Part shown: piece by piece, positions 1-6,140 of the stretch
Layout of the letters: every line of letters starts with the position of its first letter
Position numbering within the stretch: position 1 is the stretch's first letter
Assembly (NCBI GenBank): GCA_965370805.1
Contig: CBDUVZ010000093.1
Coordinates: 1-11,799 of the forward strand
DNA: 11,799 nucleotides
Reading direction: 5' to 3'
DNA from: CBDUVZ01 sp965370805
GTDB lineage: Bacteria > Hydrothermota > Tepidihabitantia > Tepidihabitantales > Tepidihabitantaceae
The notes under the pieces: generated by a model
Seen by the model: only the letters and a program-made list of their open reading frames with translations
Databases searched by the model: none
Told to the model about the DNA's origin: nothing
Translations under genes and position numbers: made by a program

Positions 1-122
1 GTTTGAGCGCGCGGGTCTGCCGGATTTGCCGGGAGTTGTGCGTGCCGAAAGATGACGTGCCGCGTTTCCTGGAGTTCGCCGGGCGGCTGCTGGTCGCCTG
101 GCCCGGAGCGCATCCGGCATGA
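1..122 (+). CDS. 3-prime end of an unknown protein (partial)
   Basis: The frame starting at base 3 is open from the window edge to a TGA at 120-122 and gives about 39 residues, ending WPGAHPA. Third codon positions are strongly GC-rich, as in the confident genes here. The stop overlaps the next start in an ATGA arrangement, which is typical of translationally coupled genes. The fragment contains a CRICRELC cysteine cluster that might bind a metal, but it is too short to assign a family. The 5-prime end lies outside the window. It could also be a spurious open stretch; the ATGA overlap is the main support. Confidence 0.4.
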   Translation, partial: LSARVCRICRELCVPKDDVPRFLEFAGRLLVAWPGAHPA

Positions 123-445
123 GGCGGTTCAGTTGCGTGCCGACGCTGCGGAATCGGTCGTTCCTGCGCCGGGACGCGGATGAGTTGCAGATAGCAGTGC
201 GGACGCTTTGCTGCATCGCGGGCGTGTCGGTAGCGTTTTTCGCCGCCTACCAGCGGTTCGCGTCGAAGATGAACACGGCCCGGGCCACGTTGAGCCATCC
301 GGAGACCGTGGCCCTGGCGCGGTGCGCGGTTGCCGGCGCGGCGAAGTCCGGACTCGACCCGGAGATGCTGCGCCAAATTCTGTTCGCGGAGTTCAGCCTG
401 CGGCTTGATGGCGCGGCGGACCCGGCAGTGCTGGTCGCGGCTTGA
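119..445 (+). CDS. Hypothetical protein, 108 aa, one possible membrane segment
   Basis: I do not recognise the family. The ATG overlaps the preceding TGA by the ATGA pattern, and a GGAG lies about 10 nt upstream, so the start is plausible through translational coupling. Codons have high GC at the third position. The protein begins with a basic stretch (RNRSFLRRDADE) followed by a hydrophobic segment around residues 28-44 (TLCCIAGVSVAFFAAY) that could be a membrane helix or an uncleaved signal anchor. The rest looks helical and ends in an alanine-rich tail. Other frames over the same bases are also open because of base composition, so the call depends on the overlap and codon use. It probably belongs with the truncated upstream gene. 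Confidence 0.45.
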   Translation: MRRFSCVPTLRNRSFLRRDADELQIAVRTLCCIAGVSVAFFAAYQRFASKMNTARATLSHPETVALARCAVAGAAKSGLDPEMLRQILFAEFSLRLDGAADPAVLVAA

Positions 446-456
446 GAACATGAGGA

Positions 457-490
457 AATGGCGAATGGCGAATGTAGATTGTCGAATTGA
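457..490 (+). repeat. Intergenic short-repeat tract (AATGGCG x2.5 plus GATTGTCGAATTG)
   Basis: Two perfect tandem copies of AATGGCG (457-470) plus a partial third AATG run into TAGATTGTCGAATTGA. The second part resembles the GATTGT-N-GATTG tracts at 999-1026 and, on the other strand, at 9745-9759. All three lie between genes. They look like members of a dispersed low-complexity intergenic family and not a regulatory site specific to one gene. Confidence 0.55.
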
Positions 491-555
491 AGGAGGAGGG
501 GCCTGTGTTGTCCGGCGGCGCAGGTTTGAAACAAGAGCCGGTGGATTGCGAAACA

Positions 556-561
556 AAGGAG
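556..561 (+). promoter_or_regulatory. Shine-Dalgarno deciding the start at 568
   Basis: AAGGAG lies 6 nt before the ATG at 568. The reading frame is open further upstream, to an alternative start at 487. That extension crosses the repeat-bearing intergenic tract and would begin at a less convincing site, so 568 is preferred. Confidence 0.75.
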
Positions 562-567
562 TGCAGA

Positions 568-945
568 ATGCACAAAGTCACCTCCAGTGACAAACGGACT
601 GCACGCTGGAATCGCAAATACGACCCTGAACGGATCAAGCAGATCAACGAGGAAGGGAAGCCCGAGTACCTTGCCGCGATGGCTGCGGTCAATATCGACA
701 TCGAACAGATGGAAGTATCGACCAAGACAATCCTGAACGTTCAGGGCGTATCCGTGGCCGAAGTCGCCAACTATCTGGCTTTCGCGCGCGAGCTCTGGAA
801 GAAGAGCCGGAAGTACAGTGCGGCGGCGCTGGCACGGGAAGCACAGACCCTGGTAGATAAGTGGGTTTCACGCGGCATGACAGCGTCCGTGTGCGAAGCC
901 ATCCGGTTCGGGGTCTTCGGGATTTCAGCACCAGTCGGTCCGTAA
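568..945 (+). CDS. Hypothetical small soluble protein, 125 aa
   Basis: I do not recognise a characterised family. The start is set by the AAGGAG at 556-561. The protein is charged and mostly helical, with no signal peptide or membrane segment. The N-terminus is basic (SSDKRTARWNRKYD), and residues 14-40 resemble an amphipathic helix (PERIKQINEEGKPEY). The middle has a helix-turn-helix-like pattern (QGVSVAEVANYLAFARELWKK, roughly residues 58-78), followed by a second helical block (AALAREAQTLVDKWVSRG). DNA binding is conceivable from the basic and helical character, but no motif proves it. The gene is monocistronic: repeats lie before it and a strong hairpin at 970-997 lies just after it. Confidence 0.7.
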   Translation: MHKVTSSDKRTARWNRKYDPERIKQINEEGKPEYLAAMAAVNIDIEQMEVSTKTILNVQGVSVAEVANYLAFARELWKKSRKYSAAALAREAQTLVDKWVSRGMTASVCEAIRFGVFGISAPVGP

Positions 946-969
946 TCGAACGTCACATAAGCACAAAAC

Positions 970-997
970 CAGCAGGGCGGGGAAACCCGCCCTGCTG
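970..997. terminator. Bidirectional terminator hairpin between convergent genes
   Basis: A perfect 12-bp stem, CAGCAGGGCGGG / CCCGCCCTGCTG, closes a GAAA tetraloop. On the minus strand it is followed by GGTTTTGTG, a short U-tract; on the plus strand it is followed by AATTTGAG. It lies 25 bp after the stop of the 125-aa gene and downstream of the minus-strand citF, so it can serve both convergent transcripts. Confidence 0.75.
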
Positions 998-998
998 A

Positions 999-1026
999 AT
1001 TTGAGATTGTAGATTGCAGATTGAGG
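999..1026 (+). repeat. GATTGTAGATTGCAGATTG intergenic repeat
   Basis: Three copies of an AGATTG unit appear in succession (GAGATTGTAGATTGCAGATTGA, 1003-1024). The same type of sequence occurs at 475-490 and, reversed, at 9745-9759. It is non-coding and placed immediately after the terminator hairpin. Confidence 0.55.
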
Positions 1027-1042
1027 AAGCGGACCGGAATTG

Positions 1043-1074
1043 ACCACGGATAAACACGGATGGACACTGATGAA
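1043..1074 (+). repeat. CACGGAT-type degenerate tandem repeat
   Basis: Three degenerate units of 10-11 nt follow each other: ACCACGGATAA, ACACGGATGG, ACACTGATGAA. From general knowledge, sequences of the form accacggataaacacggat recur in intergenic DNA of many unrelated environmental bacteria and are often mis-annotated as peptides containing IRVYPWSI-like strings when read in reverse. The reverse frame here gives that string. No function is known to me. Confidence 0.6.
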
Positions 1075-1100
1075 GGCGGAAGCCAGGAGCTAATGGGCTG

Positions 1101-1145
1101 GGGGACACGATCCTTATCCCCAGGGCGGGATAAGGTCATGTCCCC
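1101..1145. repeat. Nested palindrome, REP-like element
   Basis: The inner stem is CCTTATCCC (1112-1120) / GGGATAAGG (1127-1135), a perfect 9-bp stem with loop CAGGGC. The outer arms are GGGGACA (1101-1107) / TGTCCCC (1139-1145), also perfect, separated from the inner stem by CGAT on the left and TCA on the right. The two-storey palindrome with GGGGACA...TGTCCCC arms resembles repetitive extragenic palindromes associated with Y1 (RAYT-type) transposases. No transposase gene is visible here. It could add a transcription barrier behind citF. Confidence 0.6.
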
Positions 1146-1202
1146 GATGCGTTCCGGAATGCAGAAGTCAGAGTGAGGATGCGGAAGCCGGTCGGGTCGG
1201 TT

Positions 1203-2759
1203 CTATTCCGGGACTTGGCGGATTGAGTCGATGACTGTGCCGTCTACCCATTTGACGACTGCGACTGTCTTGTCACCGAGCCTGGGCCTGGTCGGTTTGC
1301 CGCAGAGGGATTCGACTTCGGCTTTGATCTCTTCGATGGTGCGGAGCGGAAGGTCTGTGCCTTTGACCGCGGCGAGCAGGTCCTGGCGCTTCGGGTTGAT
1401 GGCGATGCCGCGTTCGGTCACGATGACGTCAATCAGGTCGCCCGGACCGCAGATGGTGGTTACTTCGTCGACGATGACCGGGATGCGGTCGCGGAATGAG
1501 GGTATCGGCAGGATTGCGCATTTGGCGGCGAGGCAGTTCTGCCAGCCGCCGATGCCGTGCAGGAGCATGCCGTCAGAGTGGGTGACGACATTGGCGTTGT
1601 AGCTGGTATCGACTTCGGTCGCGCCGAGCACCACGACGTCGAGCATCGGGGCGAAGTTGCCTTTGCCGTGGAAGTTGTAACTGGTGAACGGGCTGGTGTT
1701 GACGTGTCCTTCGTTTTCGCGCATGGACCGGACGCCTTCGAGGTCAAAGGTCTGGCCGTCGAGGATGTAGTCGGTGAGTCCCTGTTCGAGCATGTCCACG
1801 GTGTAGGTTGTGCTTCCGCCGCGGATGAACCGGGCTTTGACCCCGGCTTCTTTCATCATGTCGCGGAGGAAGATGGAGAAGGCGAGCGCAGTTCCACCGG
1901 CCCCGCCCTGGAAGCTGAATCCGTCTTTCATGATTCCGGCTTCCTTGACGAACCGGGCGGTCATCTCGGCAATCAGCAGCCGGTCGGGACTGCGGGTTAT
2001 CCTGGTTGTGCCGGAGACAATCTTTTCCGGGATTCCGACCTGGTCCACTTCGACCACGAAGTCGACGTTGTTGCCCTGAATCTGCCAGGGGATGCAGGGG
2101 AAGGGCACGATGTTATCGGAGACGACCACGACCCGGTCGGCGTACATCGAGTCGGCCAGCGCGAAGCCGAGGAGCCCGCAGGCGGAGGGGCCGCGGTCCC
2201 CGGTCGCGTTGCCGAACGGGTCCACGGTGGGCGCGGCGATGACCGCGATGTCGATGTGGACTTCGCCGTCCTGGATCGCCTGCCAGCGGCCGCCGTGGGA
2301 CCGGAGTACTCCGAGGCCTTTCATGTGGCCGCGACTGCAGTACGCGCCGAGCGGGCCGTTCATGCTGCCTTCGACGCGGCGGACCACGCCGTTCTTCATG
2401 TGTTCGATGACCGGTTCGTGGCAGGGGAACGACGCGCTCGGGAACCAGACGAGGTCTTTGACCCCGAGTTCGGCCGCGGCGTCGAATACCCGGTTGGCGA
2501 CCAGGTCGCCGTTGCGGAAGTGATGGTGGGTGGAGATTGTCATCCCGTCGCGCAGTCCCGCCTGCTTGAGCGCGGTCTTGATGTCGGCCACGCGTTTGTC
2601 GCCGCTGTCGGGATAGTGGACGCAGGATTCGATTCGGGGAGCGACTTTGCGGCCGTCGGGCAGGTGCTTGCCGACGCCTTTGAACGGTACGGCCGGCGTG
2701 CCGTTGACTTCGGTCGGGACCATGCGACCGATTGCGTTCTTGACCATTTGCTGGGCCAT
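1203..2759 (-). CDS. citF: Citrate (or citramalate) lyase alpha subunit, CitF family
   Basis: CitF transfers the acyl carrier protein from acetyl-ACP to citrate (or citramalate), forming the acyl-ACP that CitE cleaves; it works in the cytoplasm in the CitDEF complex. At 518 aa it has the usual family length. Visible landmarks include STHHHFRNGD (76-85), a glycine-rich GGAGGTALAF (285-294), GIGGWQNCLAAK (402-413), and the C-terminal block DEVTTICGPG...VIVTERGIAINPKR (431-458), typical of this CoA-transferase-like family. GGWQN departs from the GGH.D pattern I recall for citrate lyases. The ATG has a GAGGT 5 nt upstream that overlaps the citDE stop, with only 3 nt between the genes. It is the last gene of the operon. 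Citrate versus citramalate cannot be decided from sequence. Confidence 0.9.
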   Translation of the reverse strand: MAQQMVKNAIGRMVPTEVNGTPAVPFKGVGKHLPDGRKVAPRIESCVHYPDSGDKRVADIKTALKQAGLRDGMTISTHHHFRNGDLVANRVFDAAAELGVKDLVWFPSASFPCHEPVIEHMKNGVVRRVEGSMNGPLGAYCSRGHMKGLGVLRSHGGRWQAIQDGEVHIDIAVIAAPTVDPFGNATGDRGPSACGLLGFALADSMYADRVVVVSDNIVPFPCIPWQIQGNNVDFVVEVDQVGIPEKIVSGTTRITRSPDRLLIAEMTARFVKEAGIMKDGFSFQGGAGGTALAFSIFLRDMMKEAGVKARFIRGGSTTYTVDMLEQGLTDYILDGQTFDLEGVRSMRENEGHVNTSPFTSYNFHGKGNFAPMLDVVVLGATEVDTSYNANVVTHSDGMLLHGIGGWQNCLAAKCAILPIPSFRDRIPVIVDEVTTICGPGDLIDVIVTERGIAINPKRQDLLAAVKGTDLPLRTIEEIKAEVESLCGKPTRPRLGDKTVAVVKWVDGTVIDSIRQVPE

Positions 2760-2762
2760 AGG

Positions 2763-4010
2763 TTACCTCGTTTCTTCGTCGCGCCAGTTTGGGGCGAGCA
2801 GTCCGGCGGCGATTGCCGCGTCAACGGTCTTCAGTGCCCGCTTGACGACCGGCGGGTCGATCATCTTGCTGCCGAGCGCGACCACGCCCAGGCCTTTGTC
2901 CTGAGCTTCGGCGTAGGCGCGGGCGATGCGGGTGGCCCGGGCGATTTCGGCTTCGGTCGGGGCAAAGGTCTCGTGGACTACTTGAATCTGCCGGGGATGG
3001 ATGCAGCCTTTGCCTTCGAAGCCGAGGCCTTTGGCTTCGCGCACGCTGGCGCGGAGCCCGTCCACATCGGCCACGTCGGAGAAGACGGTGTCGATTGCCT
3101 GGACCCCGGCGGCCCGGGCGGCGTTGACCACCTGGGACCTGGCCCAGAAGCTCTCGCGGCCTTTCACGGTGCGCTGGGTGCCGAGGTCCGCGGTGTAGTC
3201 TTCAAGGCCGATAGTGAGTGCTACGACGCCGGGTGAGGCCGAGGCGATTTCATACGCCCGGATGACGCCGAGCGCGCTTTCGACAATCGGCATGAGGAAG
3301 ACCGGGGATTCCGTTTCGCCGGTCAGCGGCGTGCCGGTGCCTTTCCGGCTCCAGATGTCCCTGATTCGGTCGGCGGTTTCGCGCACCTGGTCCGGGCTTT
3401 CGCACTTGGGAATCAGGACCAGGTGGAGGTTGTGGGGGACAAGGTGTTCGAGTTCGTCAAGCCCGCGGGGGAACTGGTTGATTCTGACCATCCGCTCGCT
3501 GGGGCCGAAGTCCAAGGTGAGCAGCGCGTTCCGGACCAGCATGAGCGCCGCGTCCTTTTCCGTTGGGGCGACCGAGTCTTCGATGTCGAGGATGACCGCG
3601 TCCGGGTGGTGGAGTCCGGCATTGAGCATGTACTTCGGCTCGTTGCCGGGAAGGTAGAGGCGGGAGCGGCGCCAGCGGTCCCGGGAAGTCGTGGCCCGGG
3701 CTTTCTGTCCGGGTTCGGGGAGACCGGCGGGCAGGTCGCGGTCAGGCAGGGCGCGCCGCGCCGCGGCTTCGACGCGGGCCGCAATCACGAACGGCAGTGC
3801 CCCGTGGTCCTCGATTTCGACGCGCGCGTTCTCGATGCCGAGTTGCTGCAACAACCCGGTCACCTGGGACCGGATCGATTCCTCGTAGAGGAATGCGACT
3901 CTGCTGGTGAGGTTCAGCTTGAGTCCGCCGGATTCTGTCGGTTCGATTGAGACCCAGCAGTCGGAGCGGACGTCCTTACCGCGTTTGCCCGCGGCTCCCG
4001 AAGCGCTCAT
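2763..4010 (-). CDS. citDE: Fused citrate lyase acyl carrier protein (CitD) and beta subunit (CitE)
   Basis: Residues 1-90 match the CitD acyl carrier subunit (SDCWVSIEP, then DHGALPFVIAARVEAAARRAL). Residues about 115-405 are a CitE acyl-lyase of the HpcH/HpaI superfamily: RSRLYLPGNEPKYML, DAVILDIEDSVAP, VRINQFPRG, IPKCESP, PIVESALGV, ALTIGLEDYTADLGTQRT and CIHPRQIQVVHETF. CitE cleaves citryl-ACP to oxaloacetate and acetyl-ACP (or citramalyl-ACP to pyruvate). The two proteins are usually separate; here a proline- and charge-rich linker (about 90-112) joins them. Two tandem ATGs exist (4013 and 4010). The AAGGAG at 4016-4021 is 5 nt from the second, so 4010 is preferred. Either start overlaps the end of leuD, with ATGA at the first. 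In the ACP part, Arg falls where the prosthetic-group Ser normally lies, with Ser one residue later (VRSD). Confidence 0.9.
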   Translation of the reverse strand: MSASGAAGKRGKDVRSDCWVSIEPTESGGLKLNLTSRVAFLYEESIRSQVTGLLQQLGIENARVEIEDHGALPFVIAARVEAAARRALPDRDLPAGLPEPGQKARATTSRDRWRRSRLYLPGNEPKYMLNAGLHHPDAVILDIEDSVAPTEKDAALMLVRNALLTLDFGPSERMVRINQFPRGLDELEHLVPHNLHLVLIPKCESPDQVRETADRIRDIWSRKGTGTPLTGETESPVFLMPIVESALGVIRAYEIASASPGVVALTIGLEDYTADLGTQRTVKGRESFWARSQVVNAARAAGVQAIDTVFSDVADVDGLRASVREAKGLGFEGKGCIHPRQIQVVHETFAPTEAEIARATRIARAYAEAQDKGLGVVALGSKMIDPPVVKRALKTVDAAIAAGLLAPNWRDEETR

Positions 4011-4504
4011 CATTTCTCCTTCTTGTTTCGGGCCAACCGGGAGCGGGTGTAAGCAAGCAGCCCGCCGGCGGCCCGGATTTCCAGTATCTCGGGCGGGAGT
4101 TGCGGGAATGTGAACTCCCGGTCAGCTACCCTGATGCGGCCGCGTTCCGGGTCCGGTTCAACCGCAGCCCCGGGCCGGTACGCGGCAACCGCGTCCGGGC
4201 ATTCAATCAGCAGCAGCCCCTGGTTGATAGCAGCCCGGTAGAAGATGCGGGCGAAGCTCTTGGCTACTACCGCTTCGACACCGACCGCTTTCAGCCCGAC
4301 GACCGGCTGTTCGCGGGAGCTTCCGCACCCGAAGTTCGTGCCGGCAAGGATGATGTCCCCGGGCTTCACGCCCGCGGCGAATTCGGGGTCGAGGTCTTCG
4401 AGCAGGTGGGGTCTGATTTCATCCGGGGTGGAACAGGTGTAGGTGTACTTGCCCGGGAAGAGCATGTCGGTATTCACGTCGTTTCCATAGGCCCAGACTT
4501 TCAT
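4010..4504 (-). CDS. leuD: Isopropylmalate/homoaconitate-type dehydratase small subunit
   Basis: This is the swivelling small domain of a two-subunit Fe-S hydratase. At 164 aa it has the archaeal/short LeuD length. Visible motifs are DVNTDMLFPGKY (8-19), the catalytic loop NFGCGSSREQ (about 57-66), VAKSFARIFYRAAINQGLLLIEC (about 79-101) and EILEIRAAGGLLAYTR near the C-terminus. The loop after the first tyrosine, which sets substrate choice (YLRTT in the homoaconitase small subunit MJ1271, YLVYT in the isopropylmalate isomerase MJ1277), reads YTYTC here. Substrate is therefore open: isopropylmalate, citrate, homocitrate or a methylmalate/mesaconate are all possible. The ATG has GAGGT 5 nt upstream and starts 1 nt after the large-subunit stop. 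The gene overlaps citDE. No leuA or leuB neighbour is present, so a leucine pathway role is not supported by context. Confidence 0.85.
   Translation of the reverse strand: MKVWAYGNDVNTDMLFPGKYTYTCSTPDEIRPHLLEDLDPEFAAGVKPGDIILAGTNFGCGSSREQPVVGLKAVGVEAVVAKSFARIFYRAAINQGLLLIECPDAVAAYRPGAAVEPDPERGRIRVADREFTFPQLPPEILEIRAAGGLLAYTRSRLARNKKEK
4016..4021 (-). promoter_or_regulatory. Shine-Dalgarno deciding the CitDE start
   Basis: AAGGAG on the minus strand is followed by AA and then ATGATG. The first ATG would have a 2-nt spacing, which is too short; the second has 5 nt. The site lies inside the last codons of the upstream leuD-type gene, which implies coupled translation. Confidence 0.7.
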
Positions 4505-4505
4505 G

Positions 4506-5765
4506 CTATACCTCGCGCGGGTCGGTTATCCGCCCGGTCAGGGCCGAGGCGGCGACGGTTGCCGGACCGGCAAGGAGAATCTCGGCATCCTTGCAGCCCA
4601 TCCGGCCTTTGAAGTTGCGGTTCGCGGTTGAGAGGCATTTCTCGCCCGGTGCGAGTGCGCCCTGGTGCGCACCAAGGCAGGGCCCGCAGCCCGGCGGCAG
4701 CAGCACCGCGCCGGACTCGACGAGCGTGTCGATGTAGCCGGCAGCGAGCGCCGCCCTGAGTACTGTCCGGGAAGCGGGCAGGATGAGCAACCTGGTGCCG
4801 GCGGCGACCCGCTGACCTTTGAGGATGCCGGCAGCGATAGCGAAGTCGCTGAGCCGGCCGTTGGTGCAGGTGCCGATCAGGCACTGCTCGATCTCCATGC
4901 CGGCCAGTTCGGTCACCGGGCGGTAGTTGTCAACTTTGTGCGGGGCTGCAATCGCGGGAACGATTTCCGCCAGGTCGAACGTGGACTCCTGCCGGTATCC
5001 GGCCCCGTCGTCGGCCCAGACCGGTTCGTACGAATCGGGCGCGACGCCGATTGAATCCAGGTAGGCTCTGGTGACTTCGTCGGCCGGGAATGCGGCGTTC
5101 TTCGCGCCCATCTCCACACCCATGTTGGCGATAGTGAACCGTTCGTCGAGGCTGAGGTCTGCCGTGTCCCCGTGGAATTCGACCGAGCAGTAGCCGGCAC
5201 CGTCGGCTTTCAGCCTGCCGATGATTGTCAGGATGAGGTCCTTGGCCGTGACCATGCGGGGGAGACGGCCGCGCAGGTTGATTTTGATTGATGGGGGAAC
5301 CCGGAACCAGGTCTCCCCGGTCAGGAGCAGGGCCGCGGCTTCGGTCCGGTCGATGCCGGTCGCGAACGCGTTGACCGCACCGTAGGAGCAGGTGTGCGAA
5401 TCCGAGCCGACCGCAAGCATGCCGGGAAGCACCAGGCCCTGCTCGATCATTACCTGGTGACAGACCCCGGTGCCGATGTCGAAGAACCGGCTGATGTGGT
5501 GCTGTTTGACGAATGCCCGGATCTGTTTGTGGTTCTGCGCCGACTTCTCACTGGCCGCGGGGATGATATGGTCCAGGACGATGACCGGCAGTTCCGGGTC
5601 GGCGATGCCGTACCGGCCGAGCTCCTCCGCGACTTTGGCGGTGATTGCCGCGGCGTTGTCGTGCATCAGGAGCCGGTCCGGCCGGCACGTCACGACCTGG
5701 CCCGGCACGACGCTTGTGTTGCCGGACTTGCGGGCCAGTATCTTCTCAGCGAATGTCAGTGCCAT
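4506..5765 (-). CDS. leuC: Isopropylmalate/homoaconitate-type dehydratase large subunit
   Basis: This large subunit of a [4Fe-4S] hydro-lyase works with the small subunit encoded next to it. At 419 aa it matches the HacA/LeuC2 short family. Cluster ligands are visible as Cys300 (GTCTNGR) and Cys360/Cys363 (CGPCLG). Other landmarks are LDHIIPA (Asp65-His66, the conserved acid/base pair), GVCHQVM, GSDSHTCSYGAVNAFATG (120-137) and STANRNFKGRMG (379-390). The symbol marks the family only; the substrate could be citrate, homocitrate, isopropylmalate or a methylated C5 acid. It is the first gene of an operon with a TATAAT promoter about 25 bp upstream. The start has only a weak AAGG about 10 nt upstream, on a leader of roughly 17 nt. 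The pairing with citrate/citramalate lyase genes suggests a hydratase feeding that lyase. Confidence 0.88.
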   Translation of the reverse strand: MALTFAEKILARKSGNTSVVPGQVVTCRPDRLLMHDNAAAITAKVAEELGRYGIADPELPVIVLDHIIPAASEKSAQNHKQIRAFVKQHHISRFFDIGTGVCHQVMIEQGLVLPGMLAVGSDSHTCSYGAVNAFATGIDRTEAAALLLTGETWFRVPPSIKINLRGRLPRMVTAKDLILTIIGRLKADGAGYCSVEFHGDTADLSLDERFTIANMGVEMGAKNAAFPADEVTRAYLDSIGVAPDSYEPVWADDGAGYRQESTFDLAEIVPAIAAPHKVDNYRPVTELAGMEIEQCLIGTCTNGRLSDFAIAAGILKGQRVAAGTRLLILPASRTVLRAALAAGYIDTLVESGAVLLPPGCGPCLGAHQGALAPGEKCLSTANRNFKGRMGCKDAEILLAGPATVAASALTGRITDPREV

Positions 5766-5788
5766 TACTGTTTTGCCTTCAGCCCGGG

Positions 5789-5816
5789 ATTATACTCACT
5801 GGCCGCAAGCGGGCAA
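5789..5816 (-). promoter_or_regulatory. Promoter of the leuC-leuD-citDE-citF operon
   Basis: On the minus strand, TTGCCC (5816-5811) and a perfect TATAAT (5794-5789) are separated by 16 bp. Transcription would start near 5782 and give a leader of about 17 nt before the leuC ATG at 5765. This supports an operon separate from the icd operon upstream. Confidence 0.65.
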
Positions 5817-5867
5817 CCCCGGAAAGTGGTTCTTGACAGTCGGGCGCTGCCGGATAAGGTGGATGCA

Positions 5868-6122
5868 ATGGAATTCTTTGCAGGTCTTTTCGCCCTCAGT
5901 CTGGGCTGGTTCTGGTTCAGCCTGGTTTTCCTCACTTCGCTAATAAGCCTTGCCTCGACCGCGCTCTGGATATGGATTCTGGTTGAGGTACTGGTTCGGG
6001 AGACGGACAAGGAGAACAACAAGCTGATCTGGGTGCTCGTAGTCCTCCTGACCGGCTGGATCGGGGCTGTCATCTACCTGTTTGTCCGCCGGCAGAAGCG
6101 CATCGAGGAAATCGGCAAGTAG
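5868..6122 (+). CDS. Small two-helix membrane protein (PLDc_N-like)
   Basis: The protein has 84 residues and two clear hydrophobic helices (about 13-43 and 53-74). They are linked by a charged turn, RETDKENNK, and followed by a basic tail, RRQKRIEEIGK. The pattern LIWVLVVLLTGWIGAVIYLFV after a D-x-E-N-N-K turn matches the phospholipase-D N-terminal (PLDc_N) type domain that occurs alone in many small bacterial membrane proteins of unknown role. An AAGGTGG lies 5 nt before this ATG, so the longer in-frame upstream extension is not used. The gene runs opposite to both neighbouring operons, head to head with leuC and tail to tail with the fused hydratase (18 bp apart). It has no obvious metabolic link to them. 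Confidence 0.8.
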   Translation: MEFFAGLFALSLGWFWFSLVFLTSLISLASTALWIWILVEVLVRETDKENNKLIWVLVVLLTGWIGAVIYLFVRRQKRIEEIGK

Positions 6123-6140
6123 AGCCGCAGCCGAGCGCGG

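Noticed and set aside
771..1139. A minus-strand frame of 122 codons across the repeat region
   Set aside because: It reads through the terminator hairpin, both short repeats and part of the palindrome, and contains the IRVYPWSI string typical of mistranslated CACGGAT repeats.
1557..3236. A 559-codon open frame on the plus strand opposite citF and citDE
   Set aside because: It is antisense to two confidently recognised genes, and its composition (rich in Asp, Val, Gly, Ala, His) is what the reverse of GC3-rich codons gives. No domain is recognisable.
5833..5858. TTGACA at 5833-5838 as a -35 box for the small membrane protein gene
   Set aside because: No acceptable -10 box lies 16-18 bp downstream; the nearest GATAAG is only 14 bp away and overlaps the ribosome site.
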